From assembly GCA_023375675.1 (NCBI GenBank), contig JALQBC010000015.1, positions 682,001-746,000 on the forward strand: a DNA stretch of 64,000 nt, in the 5' to 3' direction. Positions within the stretch are counted from its first letter, which is position 1. The number at the start of each line of letters is the position of its first letter. Both the position numbers and the translations under genes were made by a program. This document shows, in pieces, positions 23,622 to 37,060 of the stretch. The notes under the pieces are model-generated. The model worked only from the letters and a program-made list of their open reading frames with translations. It was not told the DNA's origin and did no database searches. This stretch comes from Cytospora piceicola. Lineage: Eukaryota > Ascomycota > Sordariomycetes > Diaporthales > Cytosporaceae.

Positions 23622-26621
23622 GTAGGATTGGGCTGGGCTCTTTTTATAGAGAGCATCTCTGATAAAACACGACGTCCTCGGCACAATGTGGCTCAAAGGC
23701 CCATATTGGGCTGCACGTGCGGGATTGCATTCCATGGGTGAATGGAGACAGACTATGGGTGGCTGTTCTGTGGGAACAGGCTGCGGTGGTTGATGTGTAG
23801 CAAAACTCAGTGTCCCGCGTTCAGTTAGTCAGTCAAATCCAGTCACTTTGATCCCGACTCCTTTGGACGCATGTCGACAATAAAGAATACATTATCGTGT
23901 CTTTTTCCGAGAGCTTGACTGCCACCGTGATGAAAATGCTTATGGGATCAGCCGCTGCTGTATAATAGTCAATATCTGAGTTCGATAGCCCGGATGAGAA
24001 GATACAGACCACGACGACGATACTGAACATTTTAAAATCTGTAAGCCACCGCAACCTAGAGACTAGCAACGAGAGATGCTCATGAGCCACGAGGAACGCA
24101 TGTCCACACTTTCTTACCTGGAAGTCGTCGAGCCCCTGAGGAACAAGTGGAATTACAGCAATTGGAATCACGACGTGTGTGCGCCGTAGTTGAAGCTATG
24201 AACGGCAAGTTTAGGTATATGTTATATAAGGGGTAACGACTTTGCTCTATATTCTCTACATATGAACATAACGAATCTTTAGACTAGACGTACTCTAGTA
24301 GCTCCAGCAAGCGCGAATAGAGGCAAAAGTCCTTTTGGTTTCCTTCTTCGGTCTTTGGAAAAGAAAAACCTATAAAAAAGACAAGGTTAGGTAAAGCGAC
24401 CATGAACCACTACGTATCAATTGATCATAACCAGAGAATTTCGCCCGCCAGCATCCGCGCCACTGTAACTGTGTCCCCGAATATCCGCAATTCGAACCCC
24501 TATTATTTGTACCCTGATCAAGTATCATGGCGGCCGTAGAACGACATATTTCCAAAACAAGACACAGGTGTTTTGTTGATCTTCTTTCATTTGTTACCAG
24601 ACCAGCATGTCTTCAATGTTGCCGTCCTTATCCAATGTTCTGCGTGGCACCTTGTGGTTGGATGAAACTGCTTGTGTTTGGGCCGGGGTACTCGATGCTT
24701 GGTGTGCCTGGGTGCTCACTCAGATGAATCTGATGTGTTCGTATGTCCAAGCTTACATTGTGTTGTAGCATGTTACCTTCGTTCATTTAACACATCAAGA
24801 ACTAGGGGTGGGGGGGACGGGGAGGTAGGAGTCAGGTATTTGTCTAATTCAAACAGATTCACATACGGATTTGACAAAAGAAAAGGGTCTGACTGAGTGC
24901 GAGAGCACATGAATCGGTTGACTGACTGGTTACGAACATAGATAGATGCCAACTAGTTCCTGTGAGGCCTTGAAGAGAAGTCGATTCATTTGATGTCTCG
25001 ACGGAGCTTACACGGTGCTCTCGGACGATTGGTATCGACAATAAGCCTTAATAACTGTTGATATTTTACCACAGTATACTGTGATATGTACAGCTAAGAT
25101 ATAATAGTACTTAAGTAGGTAATACATGTCTCCACTGTCACTATTTCCTTCAATACAAATTATGAGGGCAGTGACTTTTGTGTGTGTCCAACATCCCAAA
25201 ATATTACTTCCCAGTGTTGCAACGTTTAGCAGGCCGAAGTAGTGTTATTTCAGAAGACAAACTCGGATATGTCAGCTTCAGTGACTGGCCAAGATTCGTG
25301 ACGAGTTGGAAGATGGACAGATTTTGTAAGATAAATCAAGAATGCTTGTCGAGACCTTGCACATGTTCTCATCAATCATCAAGAAACTTGAGATCAAGCA
25401 TGGAGTACACTTAAAAATAATGTATCTAGGCGCGGTCGAAGCCTGATCATCGATGCAGTGAAACGTGTATTCAGAATACTGGACTTGCTGTTGGAGGTAG
25501 ATAGGCCAAGGCTGAACCCTTCTAATGAGTCATCTAGACACGGCTGTGTTTTTAGGGGCTGGTATTCCTAACCATAAAGTTCATAAAGGAAGCAATGACA
25601 CGGGGAACACACAATCTGTTTGGAACCCTCTCCATTGAAATCTATCTTGAGCTTCTAATTGTCCTTTTCCATCGTATTCGCAGTTCCATTATCATAACCA
25701 GCCAGGTTCTCGCATTTGGGAGAAACCACCACACCCAATTCATCTGTCAGTACCTTCTATCAACTCTGGCCTCCATGAACGCATAGTAGAACCATATCTT
25801 CAATACTGGAGGTCAAAAAACCAAACAACCACCAGGCATAGCATCAAGTTGAGTGACAAGAAGTTACTGCATTCCAAGCACACGGAACAATAGAAGTAGA
25901 AAAAATAAGCTTGGAGGGACTATCATGCAATATTCCTCGCAAAAGCACTTTGACTTTCAGAAGACAATGTCCTGAAGCGAATAAGCTGGCTGCGCCCGTC
26001 GAAAACCGCGTTGCCAGACCCAAACTGATACGCTATCAAAGCTGGATAGCCGCAGTTGCAGAGTGAGCTATGATGTATGTAGACAGGTAGAGAAATTCAA
26101 ATAAAGCAAACCCTTGGTATGAACCTTTAACTCCTTTTTTTTTTCTTAGCCCGTGCATCACCGAAGCTTAAGCCCAACCTGACCTTGGAAAGAAATCAGT
26201 TTTCTCCATTTGAACCGGTTTCCGGGCCTCCTTCGTATGCTTGGGCTTCATTCAATCATGCCGATATCATTCGCTCGCTGTATGTCCCAAACGCCGTACC
26301 CGGAGGAAAATGCTAAAAGAAAAAGGAGACACCGAAAGGAAATCGTGTTGGAATGAAGCCGATCCATGAGATATTGGCGTGCGAGTGAGGTTGGCAATGT
26401 TTCTAGTGAGAGTGCAACGATTGATTGGTGTCGGTCAATAGCTTGATGTCGCTCTCGAGATGGCATATCGCAAGTGCGTTATCATGGTTCCCCGTGGAAT
26501 TGAAATGTTGCCGAATTGAAACTTTGGCTGGTGATTTTCGTCCTCAAACACTGCCAGGTGAATACGCCTTAGGACGGCCTCGGCGCAAGTGCATCGAGGA
26601 GTCTACCGAGACGTCCAACTC
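23622..26621. other. 3-kb convergent intergenic region
   Basis: The region lies between the 3' ends of biotin synthase and the PP1 regulatory subunit. It contains the right copy of the BIO2-flanking repeat and otherwise AT-leaning sequence with only short frames. A minus-strand frame at about 24130-24180 followed by a GTAAGA donor looks mildly coding but has no ATG or partner exon that I can find. No supported gene. Confidence 0.5.
23821..23878 (+). repeat. Direct repeat, right copy (flanks BIO2)
   Basis: Diverged copy of 21553-21607. The weaker similarity appears to extend to the left (about 23752 on), where GGGAACAGG and CGGTG match the RIO1 leader at 21510-21525. Confidence 0.7.
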
Positions 26622-29089
26622 CTAGTTGCCCCTAATAGCTGTTGCAGAATGAGCGTCGGGTCCGAAAAATGGGAATCGATCGTGTATATGGCTCGCAAAC
26701 TCATTTGGCGACGTACCGGTGAAAGGCTGGAAGCCACCTACCATGGACGCTGGTGAAGCCGAACGTCCAGTGGACTGGCCCAACACCGAAGTCGACGACC
26801 GTGGTTGGCTGTTGGAGGGGCTATCGGTCCTGATGACTGTGTTACCAAGGGGCGAGATGGCGGGTGACGCCCCTACGGCCATGAGATGAGCCGAGTGTGG
26901 AAAGTAGGGATTAGGGTCGGACGTCATGAACTGTCGCAGTTGGGATCCAGTTGCGCGCTGCAGCGACCCGAGCGCAAAGGGACTGCCATTGAAGCTGGAC
27001 GCAGGACTGTTAGACCCACGACTCGGCAGGAATTCATCCGCACCATCGACCTTTCCGCCTCCCATCGTACCGTCCTTGAGTTGGGGGCTAGATTGCTTGG
27101 ATCCAAACTGAACAAAGGAAGAAATGTTAGTATAGTGTTGACGACCATTGTCCGGTGCTGGGTTGCTGAGGGAGCGTGGAGCGGATCTCATCCTTGGGTA
27201 CGTACAAAGCAGTATTTGTTGACAATTTCCTCGTACGACGAAGTCGCTATGCTCGCTGCTCCAGGGGACCCAGTACCAGAAACAGCCGGCAGAGCGTTGT
27301 TTGCAGACGCCGCATGCTTGTTCGCCACTACAGGCTGAGAGTCCTTGGACAGCGGCCTCGCTGTGTTGGAAGAGCTTGGTGGCGAGGTTTTCCGTCCCGA
27401 CTTCATTTGCAGACCATCCTTGGCCATAGTGTCCTTAGCCGCCTGCATCGCTGCGGTGAGGGACGCGCCGAAATCGTAGCGGTTTGCGAAGGCCTGTCCG
27501 CTAGGAGCGGATAGGCGAGTGGACAGGTTGTCGCTAGGGATGCTGGTCGTCGACTTGGAGCTCTTGAGCCGTAGTGGGGTCGGTTGCTCCCCCAGATACT
27601 CGTGGATGGATTGGTCAAAGTTGACTCTGGGGTTGCCACTGAAGTCATCAAAGCCCAAGGGCTTTGACTTGGGCCGTGGGACATTGGATACATTCGACCG
27701 GCGGTTGCTCTTGGGAAGGCTGTTCGGAGATCTGTTCGCAGCACCAACGGGTTTCTTGCCATTCATAGGTAGCATCTTCTTGCGGAAGTCGACCTGGAAG
27801 TTGGTGCCACCATTGCTGTCCCAATGTTCCTGACCGTTGACTGTGTACCGGATGGCGAAGTACAACGTCTTCGTTTCCAAGTTCGCCAGGTCGTCAAGTT
27901 TGATGCTAAAGTTGAACCTGTCATGGCCATGCGGGGATGTCCGTGGCGTGATCTCGGATCTGTACTCAGCCGTGACTTCTGATGTCGTCTTCCAGTAATC
28001 AAGTGTGAACCTGCAGGTGACAGATTTCTGGAAAGCAAGGTTGGCCACTATCGCAGATCCTATCAAGAACTTGTGGTCATTGGAAAGCCAGACTCGCTCA
28101 AAACGCACGGCTTGGGCCTTGCGCGAAGGTGTTTCGACAGGGAAATTGTTGATGATAATGTCCCACTCGAAGGGAGGAGCCCGCGCCGGAGGCTTTTCGT
28201 CCGAGGTGAATGGGTACTCAGTGTCACTATCGTAAGTATCCACTGGCGACGAGCTTGCACTGACAGCGAGGGGACGGTCGACTTGGAGGAAGTGGCGAAC
28301 GTGTTCAAGATGAGAATCGAAATGGACGGCTTTGGAGAAGGTCGGGGTGCCAGGCATGCTGGAAGGTCGCCGGTGAGACGCAGGTCGTAGTGCAGGCCGT
28401 ACAAGCTCGCCAGACTTTTTCCGTACCATCTGGGGCTTCCTTGACGGTTCGTCTTCCTCCGAGCTTGACTCCGAGGCATCCGCAGATTTGGATACCGGTA
28501 CATTCGGCACTGTCATCGACCTGTTATGTGAGACTCTGCGCACGCGGGCAAGATCCTCCAAGGAACTCGCGCTGAAGCTGTGATGCACTCCTCCTGCGAT
28601 GGTTTCGGGTTGGGAAGGGAGGACGAGCAGATCTCCGGCATCAGTGACATTAACGGACTTGTCCGGGGAGCCCTCCCGCTGTTGAGATATCTGGCTGATC
28701 GCATCGTGAAGTTGCTTGAGATTCTCGATACGTCTGCCACGGAGCTCGAGAAGATCGTCATCTTCGCTAGACGAGGACTCGGGTGGAGAGATGACGGCGC
28801 CTTTGGGCATGGATTGCTGGTCGGTGACTGGCGGAGGCGATTGCCGAATGCTATTCCTAAGCGCATCCTTGAGATCCTCCGAGGTGGCCTCGGGCGAGGG
28901 TTGATTTACCTGGCCATTGGTAACTCCCACGGCCGAAGGCGTCCTCCGGTGCTTGGTCAGATATGAGGCTGACCGAGGCAGAGTAGGGCGAGAGCCTCCA
29001 GGCGATGACTGGATGGAAGATCGCCGGCTGGAGGTGGGTGATGTGGGAGCTGATGAGGCCGGAGATTTGGCGGGGGGCGTGTAAGGCAT
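26622..29089 (-). CDS. Protein phosphatase 1 regulatory subunit with CBM21 (Gac1-like)
   Basis: A 789-residue glycogen-targeting subunit that directs PP1 to glycogen synthase. It has two exons, 29089-27206 and 27107-26622; the intron 27108-27205 (GTACGT...TCAG) is phase 0 and joins ...NKYCF to FGSKQSSPQL. The PP1-docking motif KAVHF (RVxF type) is at 253-257. A CBM21 domain spans about 305-435, with FEWDIIINNFP, RVWLSNDHKFLIGS, KSVTCRFTLDYW and DRFNFSIKL. The rest is Ser/Pro-rich and disordered, with several acidic Ser clusters suited to phosphorylation. The start is the ATG of MPYTPPAKSP at 29089. The long upstream region suggests an extended leader. Confidence 0.9.
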
Positions 29090-30117
29090 CCCCACGACTG
29101 AGCAGGTGAGTAAGGAGGTGGGGTTGTCTGTTGATTCTGACTGTTTCTAGACGAGTGTGGGACTCGGGTAGGAAGACAGTATTGTGTCTTCAAGATGGTT
29201 GACGAAGCATGAGTGATGGGCGTAGTCCAGTAGTAAGGCTGATCGACGCAACTAAGCGGATCTGTTCATCCCCAGAAAGAACGAAGTCAGTAAAAACTAC
29301 TTCAAATACAGAAGATCGATGTCCATTGCACATGGATACAGTTGAAGGCCAGAATGGCTGCCGAACAGTATCTGCCAGGATCGTCCACTGTCCAGATACT
29401 TCAGCAGCCGTCTTTCGCTGGCGACTTGAATGCAGAAGGCTTCCATGAGGGGGGCGAGGGTTTCTTTCACTCACCTAGCAACAACAACGCTGGTAAAGGC
29501 AAGGGCGAGCCAGATGGAAGAGATGCACAGGCAATGTTTCAGCAACTATGAAATCTCTCGGGTGTGGCGGGCGTCAAGCAGAAAAATGTAAGAGGAGGCA
29601 CCGATGATTCGTTCCTCGGCTCTTTTCTTTATCGGGCTGGCTTCTCTTTGTTGTATGCTTCCCGTGTCGTATGCTTCCTGTGATGGTCTCAAGAGATAAC
29701 GGCGTCGAATCGATGAATCTCGGCTGCAACGGATAGACCGGACGCACTGGACTGGAGAAGCAGCGTGACAAGTTCCCTGGTGCTTGAATCTTGGGAGTCT
29801 CGGTTAGTGACGATGCGGGAAGAAACGAGACAATGTATAAATAAATCAGAGACAGCAACGGACGGGTGCGCCTTGATTTATCGGTCTGGAAGACGAGAGG
29901 TGGTAAACCAAGTGGATGAGAGGGTGAGAGAGGAATGGAAGAGTGATTTAATGTGATGAAATGGTGTGCGGGTGGTACGCGGGTGGTACGGGAGCAGCCT
30001 GGTTTTGAATGGACTGGAAAGGAAAAGGGTGGTCGGAATGGAGTGGGAAAAGAAACATTAGAAGGATGGGGGTCGGTCTGTAGGTGATAACGGTGATGGT
30101 GGTGGTGTGGATGTAAT

Positions 30118-30120
<3 letters not shown>

Positions 30121-30149
<29 letters not shown>
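30121..30149 (+). repeat. (GT)14 microsatellite
   Basis: Uninterrupted GT dinucleotides. Confidence 0.95.
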
Positions 30150-30151
<2 letters not shown>

Positions 30152-30479
30152 ATTGTGTGGGAATGTGTGGGAAAAGTGTGGGAGCACTGAGAGGACGGGC
30201 AGTTGACGGAGGTTGGTACACAGCGCATCTTACAGCACTGTACTGCAGTGTATTTATGTATTGTAGCACGTCGCCAACAACCCAGCCGCTCAACCCACCA
30301 GAGCGACCGACCTCATCCTAGATCGGACCAGACAACAGACCAGGCAGAAAATGGAAGGAAATCTTTTCTTCCCACTCACCTCAAATGGGTTGGTTGAACC
30401 AAACAGTTCAAAGCAGCAGAATGGAAGTAATCCAGCTAGAGATGAAGCTGAGATACGGAGAGGGGAGAGAGAGAGGGAG

Positions 30480-30510
30480 ATAGATAGATAGATAGACAGA
30501 TAGATAGGGA
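30480..30510 (+). repeat. TAGA tetranucleotide repeat
   Basis: Six to seven TAGA-like units with one TAGAC variant. Confidence 0.85.
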
Positions 30511-31420
30511 GAATAGAGTTTGAGGAAGTGGAAAGGGAGAACGAGAACGGTGTGAATGAAGACGAGAAGTGATGATTGCGAGGACGAGGGTAGGTAAAGT
30601 AAAGTAAAGTAGGTACCTAGGTAGTAAGAAGAACCTTGGAAGGACGACGACGTCTGACGGACGAGCTACGGCACTGTACGCAGTGGTATTTCGGCGGTGC
30701 AGCGGGCCTTAACGGACGAAACGGGCAGAACGGGAAGTACAGTAGCACCTGATATGGATTTCCCTGGAAAAGAATTGGATGCCCAGGTGCTTTCCAAGGT
30801 TTACGGGCTCCTGGGCGCTGAACGACCTGTGCTTGCTCTCCCTGGCTTAAGCTTCGTTGTTGACGAGACGAGACGAGCTCGGGTTGCGCTTGTGTCTGTG
30901 CTTGTGTGCTAGCTGCAGGCAAGGAAAGAAACAGGGGACGGTGACAGGGACAGTAACAGTGACAGTAGCAGGGATTCGGGATTCAGTAAGGTTTCTGAGT
31001 ACGAGTACTTGCACTGACTTACTTCAGGCTACTGAAGTAGTGTCAAACAATTTCCTAGGTACCTGAATAGGTGAAGAAGTACGGCGTTGTGCGCTTATTA
31101 AAGGACGAAGGAGGAGGAGCAGAAGGAGGGAGGAGGGAGTGTGTGGAGAGGGGATTTTCGACCCGCGGCTGCCCGACCAGGAACAGGGATCCTATGTACT
31201 GTAACCAAGAGGACACAGCCAAGGGCCCACCGGTTAACTGGGGAAGTATCGCACTGTACTGCACTGTCTAATTTTTTCCTCTCCTTCTTTTTGTGTTTAT
31301 CTTTTTGTTTGTTTGAGGTTCCAAGGTTCCGAACTCGGTGTGTACATACCGACCCAAGTACCGTGATCTGCCTGAAACCATCCGTATCACCTTCCAGTGG
31401 TACCTAGGTATTCATTTACT

Positions 31421-34400
31421 CAACCACAAAGCTTACTGATGTAGGTATTTGATCAATGGGTGTGTGCATGCGTTTATGTGTGACCGTTCGATATTCTTTA
31501 GATCGACTAAACTTCGCAGAGATTCTCAGAGAGCCCTCCAGTCCCAGCTAGACCGTTCTGCTTGACTGTGGTCTCGATTGTGCATGTATGATACTGTGAC
31601 TCTTGAGAGCATCACAATGAATGAGCTCATCAGTCACTGATAGACTGATCAACCTGAAATCACGCAGCCAATAGTACCGTACCGCATACTTAGCTATGTA
31701 CTGCGTCGTCGTCACAAAACCTTTTTTGTGTTATGTGTTCAATATTGTCCGTCAAAGGCCCCATAATCTTGCTCCAGAAATGGCGATGATCACTACGTGG
31801 CCGGCGTCAACTAGCTATTCTGGACCCGGCCGTTCGCTTCGAACGGGCTGAACTACATAACGGGGTCCTATCTGAACGCCCTCCTCCGCCGACAACATCG
31901 AAAGCAGTGATTCCATCAGTACCTGATCTATCGATCCCACATCTTGTTGGGTGAGGTGGCGAACGGAGACCATCTGGCTGTCTGCTTGTTGATGTTTGTT
32001 TCGGGCATCAAAGCAACGTGGACGTGGACTTGCTGCGCACCTTTTCCTGATGAGATCGGTTCGGTCAGCCAGTCAGTGCGTTCGCCTCTTGACGGCTCCA
32101 CCTGGGCAGCCCATCAACAGCGAAGCAGAGCAAAGAGAGAGTACTAACCCAGCTATTTGCATGCATACGGGGCAGGAATGCTGTAGTCTGGACAACATTG
32201 GAGAGAGCTGAGGAGGTGATGATATGATGAGCTGATGGGTTGATGAGCAGCCAGTTTTGATGGGTGGCACTGTCACTGCAGGTTGGCCGCATGGTTGGCA
32301 CGGATCTCGCAACAAGCGCAAGCCTCGCGAAGCCCAATAAACTGGCGAGCGATGACGTAGACGTACCATACATCCAGAAAATCATGCCTGCTACCGACGT
32401 GGTACACGCCTGACACGCCTAACACGGTAAGGTAAAATGTTAGGCAGGTTACCCCCTAATCCGCTCTAGACCCATCATGGCCCCACCAGTTTTGGCGGGG
32501 TTGGGAACCCCACGAACCCTTGGCAGCTTGTAATTTGCTAACAGCTGGGGAAACTCTCCACAGCACGCACCACCTGGCCCACCTCAAAATCCCACCCCCA
32601 GATTCTTCACCATTCGTCAATTCCTGCCGCATCGACCAAAGAAAATATCAGAAACCCATCTGGTTATAAATGATTCCGCTCCTCTCGGACCGTCTTACAG
32701 CAGCCTGGCAGCTTGATGGATAGCTTAAGCAGAAGGCTTCATGATATTGATGGCATCTTGACCATTCGTCTGTTCTGGAGAGAGGAAGGCTTTCTCAAGC
32801 TTTGTTGGGACGTTGTTGAGGCCAAGGATTGGTGGCCAGGGAAGTATCTTCCATCCATGTGGTAGCTGCATATACCTCGTATTGCACACAAACCGCGATT
32901 GTTATGGGCGGAATGGATAGTCTACAGGGTTTTGGAGACAGACACTAGATATGGATGTAAACGGCGCACATTCGAGAACCTCAAGAATCCTGTTGATACC
33001 TTGCCGTGTAACTTCGTACCTCTAGGTACTCAAGTAAGCATATACCTAATATCCCAAAGATGTGGCTGAGGAAGCCATCCTCCCTCGAAAGTCACATACT
33101 TCATAATACCACACCGATAAGTCGGGCAACTCGACTGCGGCGTACAGTGCCCTGGTGTACAAAGACCGCCCACCTCGGCCAGCAGACGTGGCCCAATGTT
33201 TATTTTTACAGTGCCTTCCTTTTAACATCGCTGAGGAGCAGCCACTACCTATAAATGCGATTCTCAACAAGTAACTTCCTCGCATCATTTGTGGCTTTCC
33301 CGATGTGGCATAACGCCCAAAGAGACAGATCACGGATCCGTACACAGTACGACCGCCCATCAACCCCGGCCGCGGTCGGATCCGGATCCGGATCCGACCG
33401 AGTCTAACAGACACCTCTCAATGTGTCCGACCATATCAGTCCCCTTGTCCTCTGTGCATTGTTCATTGTTCATTAACTTTGACAAATGGCAACATTATGT
33501 ACCTAATGGGTTACCAAAATAGCGGCGAATGTGTTCTGAATTACCCATTGGTACGAGACAAACAAAAGACGCTCTTCTCCTGTCATTACTGCCTGTGTAC
33601 ATGGTATTCGATGCAGGGATTTTGGATCGTTTATGTATACCTAAGTACTTGAATATGTATACTGCAACGCCTCCAGATGTCAGCTCATCTATGGATAGTA
33701 GCGCCCTCATTATTCAGGTTTCATTAGCATCACGGCAAGGGGCGGGACCCCGAGCCCCGACCCCGGCCAACCAATCAACCACTTAAACCCTGCATTGATA
33801 TTTCTTTTTTGACTGCGTTGCTCCAGACCCTCGTCGCCGGTCAGCAATGAGGCGATATCGGTGCCGGCCTTGACACCATTTGCTTTCAAGAGTGCATTCT
33901 GTTGAGGCTCAGGACACCTTGTACGCCCGTCAGATTCAATGTTGTCGCAATGTATTGTGGTATCCATGGATGTATATGAACTGCATGCATTAACATACAG
34001 TGATGTGTATCACATTTGTTCCATATATTTTACCTGGTTACCTTCTGAGTCCTGCACGAGGTAATTGCGCAATAATTGAGCTCCGGCAGTCGCTGCACGG
34101 AGTATTGCTACCGTCAATACATACCAGAGCAGTCGACAAACGTGGTTCACGAGTTCCTACCGTTGCCCAACAACTCCTGAATTGGTATGATATTGAGTTC
34201 GCAGGGGTGGTTGGCCGCTATCTGAGCTGGCTGCAACTCAGGATCCGTAGATCTGGGGCTTCATCTGGCGGCACGGCCCAGAAATTCCCCAGACTCGACC
34301 CATTATTACTACAGCATGGATCAGGACCAACGGGGAAGTGGGGTGAATAAAGCAGCCCACGATCACGATGAGAAAAACAACAACAGATCGATGGGTCTGA

Positions 34401-36400
34401 CACAAACCAACCAGCCTGCCAGCCTGCCAACTCATCACCATCACCCACAAACGTTACAGGCGCTCCCGCCCGGCAGCATATCTAGGTCCGCAGTCAATAT
34501 TGCTGCACAGAATAGCAGTGAACAAGGACTGCTGCTGCCGACCAGCCAGCCACATCCGGAAAACTCTTACAGCACGGTATTCCTATAGATATCATTAATC
34601 TTACAGCCAGCCAGCCATTCCGTCCATCCTGCCATCCCATCAGCTAAGCCAGAGCCGAGCCTCATCCTCCCAACTTGGAGAACAGATCCACTTTACCCAT
34701 CTCATTGGTCGAAGCTCCGGACAATAGCACTTCCTTGTAGTGAGTAAGGACGTACAACTGAATTCCGAGATCCAGACCGTCACCCCTGACCCTTGCTTTG
34801 CTGGGATACCCTGTCTTTGTCGCCTCCATTATCAACACCGTTACACAGGAAGTGGAACGGTGACTTCCGTCGCCGAGAAGAAGAAAAAGAAGAAAAGGAG
34901 AGGCAAGAGTTTCCACGCAAAACTCAAACTCAGTATAATTGCACGTGCGAAGCCGGTAATCATATGTTTATTAGCACCGCATTCCACTGTCAGATAGGCT
35001 TTGTTTCCGATGGTCATAACGAGCGCGTGAATGGTAGATCTGTACCACTCGTCCGGGCGTAGTCAAGTCCAAATGCCGCAATGTTTTTGATGTGATAACA
35101 ACCGGCTCTGTCATGACTGCATCGTCAAGATACCTAGGTATGTAAGGTGGTGATGCTGTTATCTCGAGGCAAAAGGTTGCCTTCAATATCACGTCATACG
35201 CACTTGAATGGGGGGGGGGACCCACAGCCCAATTCGTGGGTCATTCGACCCTGTCGAGTCTGAAAATTCAAGACGTTTAAAACCTCATTTCCCGAGGTCT
35301 TGGCCATTTGTAGACTCGGATTCTTAGAACGAATGAAGCTATCAACACACAAGTTCGTATCGACCGCCAACCGTCACAGCGCGATGTGACGATCAAAAGC
35401 CCACACCGCTCAAGTGCTGTTCTTCCGTGGCCACGCTGGGGCGATATATACTGTTACCAAAGTACATACCAAGAAGTGGTTGATGAAGCTCATCTTTGGG
35501 TATTGCTAGAACGGGAAGTTCAGAACGAGCATGGCGCGGATGGGGGCTCTGTTTGCTCCCTCCTTCCGAATATCTTACTTTTATCTTCCCAGATTTGACA
35601 TTGGTAAGCCACTGAATGTTGAACAGGCTTGCCAGTGGAAACCTTCGATGCGGGGAGAGGGGAAGCCTCGCTGCCGACGGTCCCAACAGTACCTAGGAGC
35701 GCAGGGTGCTGGGTATTGTCGGCCGGCCCACACCCTGATGCGCTGCCGGCGTTATTGATATTGCTCCAGCTGTGGGCAACATCATGACCGTGCACTGCTT
35801 GCTAGTCATCGTTTGTCTGGGGAATCTTTCCGCAGACTGACAACAACGGATCGGCCTGGGGACTCAACTTGGTTTGAGGGTTTGCAGGTGATGATCGCCA
35901 GGTATCGATTGCTTCTTCTTCAAACCTGCTTCGACTTCGATATCAGATGTTATCATGTGAAACCCGGGAGACAATGTTCATCATATTCTTCATCGTATTC
36001 GTCATCCGGTGAATGAGACAGGAGAATCGGCTGCCCGAGCTTTCCGATCAGGATGTTGAATGTCCGGATATCATCCTATCCATGGATGCTATTCCGTCTC
36101 ATCCGGCTGCTGTACTTGTACTACAAACTCTTAAGCTGTATGTACAGTGCGCGTTTATATCAGGGCACCGGGCCGTGTTTCCAACGATGATTTGCCTACG
36201 TTGCTTACGTGCTTTAGGTAGACAAGTATTATACTCACTCCTACTTACAAGACTACCAACGACGAGGCACGGCATACTTCTGAAACAGCTTCACACGGCC
36301 GTCTTTTAGGTTGTATTCCTGATTTAAGAAGAAAGAAGCCGAAGGATGGGAAGGCCGTGCCTCGGCCCTGACCACCGACAGGCCTCTTATTCACGGCCCC
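31421..36400. other. Gene desert, part 1
   Basis: Five kilobases of mixed composition with no recognisable domain. Short frames such as 33710-33967 on the minus strand (85 codons, possibly coding by composition) have no family resemblance or splice partners. CCTAGG motifs occur at about 35132 and 35692, and a 28-bp palindrome at 33373-33400. Confidence 0.45.
33373..33400. repeat. 28-bp perfect palindrome
   Basis: A self-complementary sequence centred on three GGATCC units (CGGTC-GGATCC-GGATCC-GGATCC-GACCG with overlapping ends). It would form a GC-rich cruciform. Confidence 0.85.
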
Positions 36401-36432
36401 TGTGCCACCCACCAGTTGCTGGGCCGTACCTA

Positions 36433-37060
36433 GATGCGCGTGGGACTGGCAATTTTTAGCACACGTTGCCCACCAATAGAGAGAATTGCCCACCGAAATC
36501 CTCCTCGACGGAAACTCGGGGTCCAAGTCTCATGTGCTGAAAAGTACCTAGGTAGGCAGGTAGTTTGATGAGAGACGGCAAGCTTTGGCACAACCTTGCT
36601 AGTAAGTCCTGCTCTTCCCTGAAACATGTCGATCCTCAGGCTCATATTCGTTTGATACAGGCGGTGAGCCACTGACTTCCTGACAACCTTAGAAGCTAAG
36701 AGGGTAGGTGGCATCGTTGAACTCGTAATGCCAGTAGTGCTTGCTCGGTATGTAGTCACGCAGAACATACCGATTTCTTTTGGATCACTTGATCGTCTCA
36801 CCCAAACAACTAAACCCTGTATCTGAGGATCTCTCCATATGTCTTCATCATGTGGACCATTACGGTATATGTACAGCACATTGTCAAGGGGGGGGGCAGA
36901 ACGTTAGGGTTAGGGGCCTCGAGTTCGCACTGTGGTTCTGGTGCTTCGGTGTTCTCATGGTCCATGCTCAACCCCGCGCTGACCGATTGCGGAGCAAATA
37001 CCGCCCATTGCCCAATCAAGACAGAGATTGCTTTCCCCAGATTACTAAGCTTCAACCTGT
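36433..37060 (-). pseudogene. Possible broken reading frame (unrecognised)
   Basis: On the minus strand, one frame (about 37060-36888) reads KAISVLIGQWAVFAPQSV and MDHENTEAPEPQCELEAPNP. It runs into a run of nine C (plus-strand G9 at 36888-36896). In the neighbouring frame the sequence continues as LDNVLYIYRNGPHDEDIWRD and stays open to about 36433. A single-base slip in the homopolymer would link both into one frame of about 200 codons. I do not recognise the product. It could be a decayed gene, a sequencing or assembly error, or coincidence. Confidence 0.3.

Larger units (their letters stand above)
29090..31420. other. Gene-poor region with simple repeats (PP1-subunit upstream region)
   Basis: Purine/pyrimidine-skewed sequence with (GT)14 at 30121-30149, a TAGA/TAGG tetranucleotide tract at 30480-30510, and CCTAGG palindromes at about 30613, 31054 and 31402. 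Frames present are low-complexity readings of these repeats. It is probably leader and promoter DNA. Confidence 0.55.

Noticed and set aside
24130..24185. Short coding-like minus-strand stretch ending at a GTAAGA donor
   Set aside because: No ATG, a stop immediately upstream, and no partner exon.
29574..30293. 239-codon minus-strand open frame with a His/Thr run
   Set aside because: It is read through the GT microsatellite and Pro-rich simple sequence; no domain, and it fits the leader of the PP1 subunit gene.
36903..36917. Two TTAGGG units (telomere-like)
   Set aside because: Only two units, within a possible reading frame; no sign of an internal telomere.
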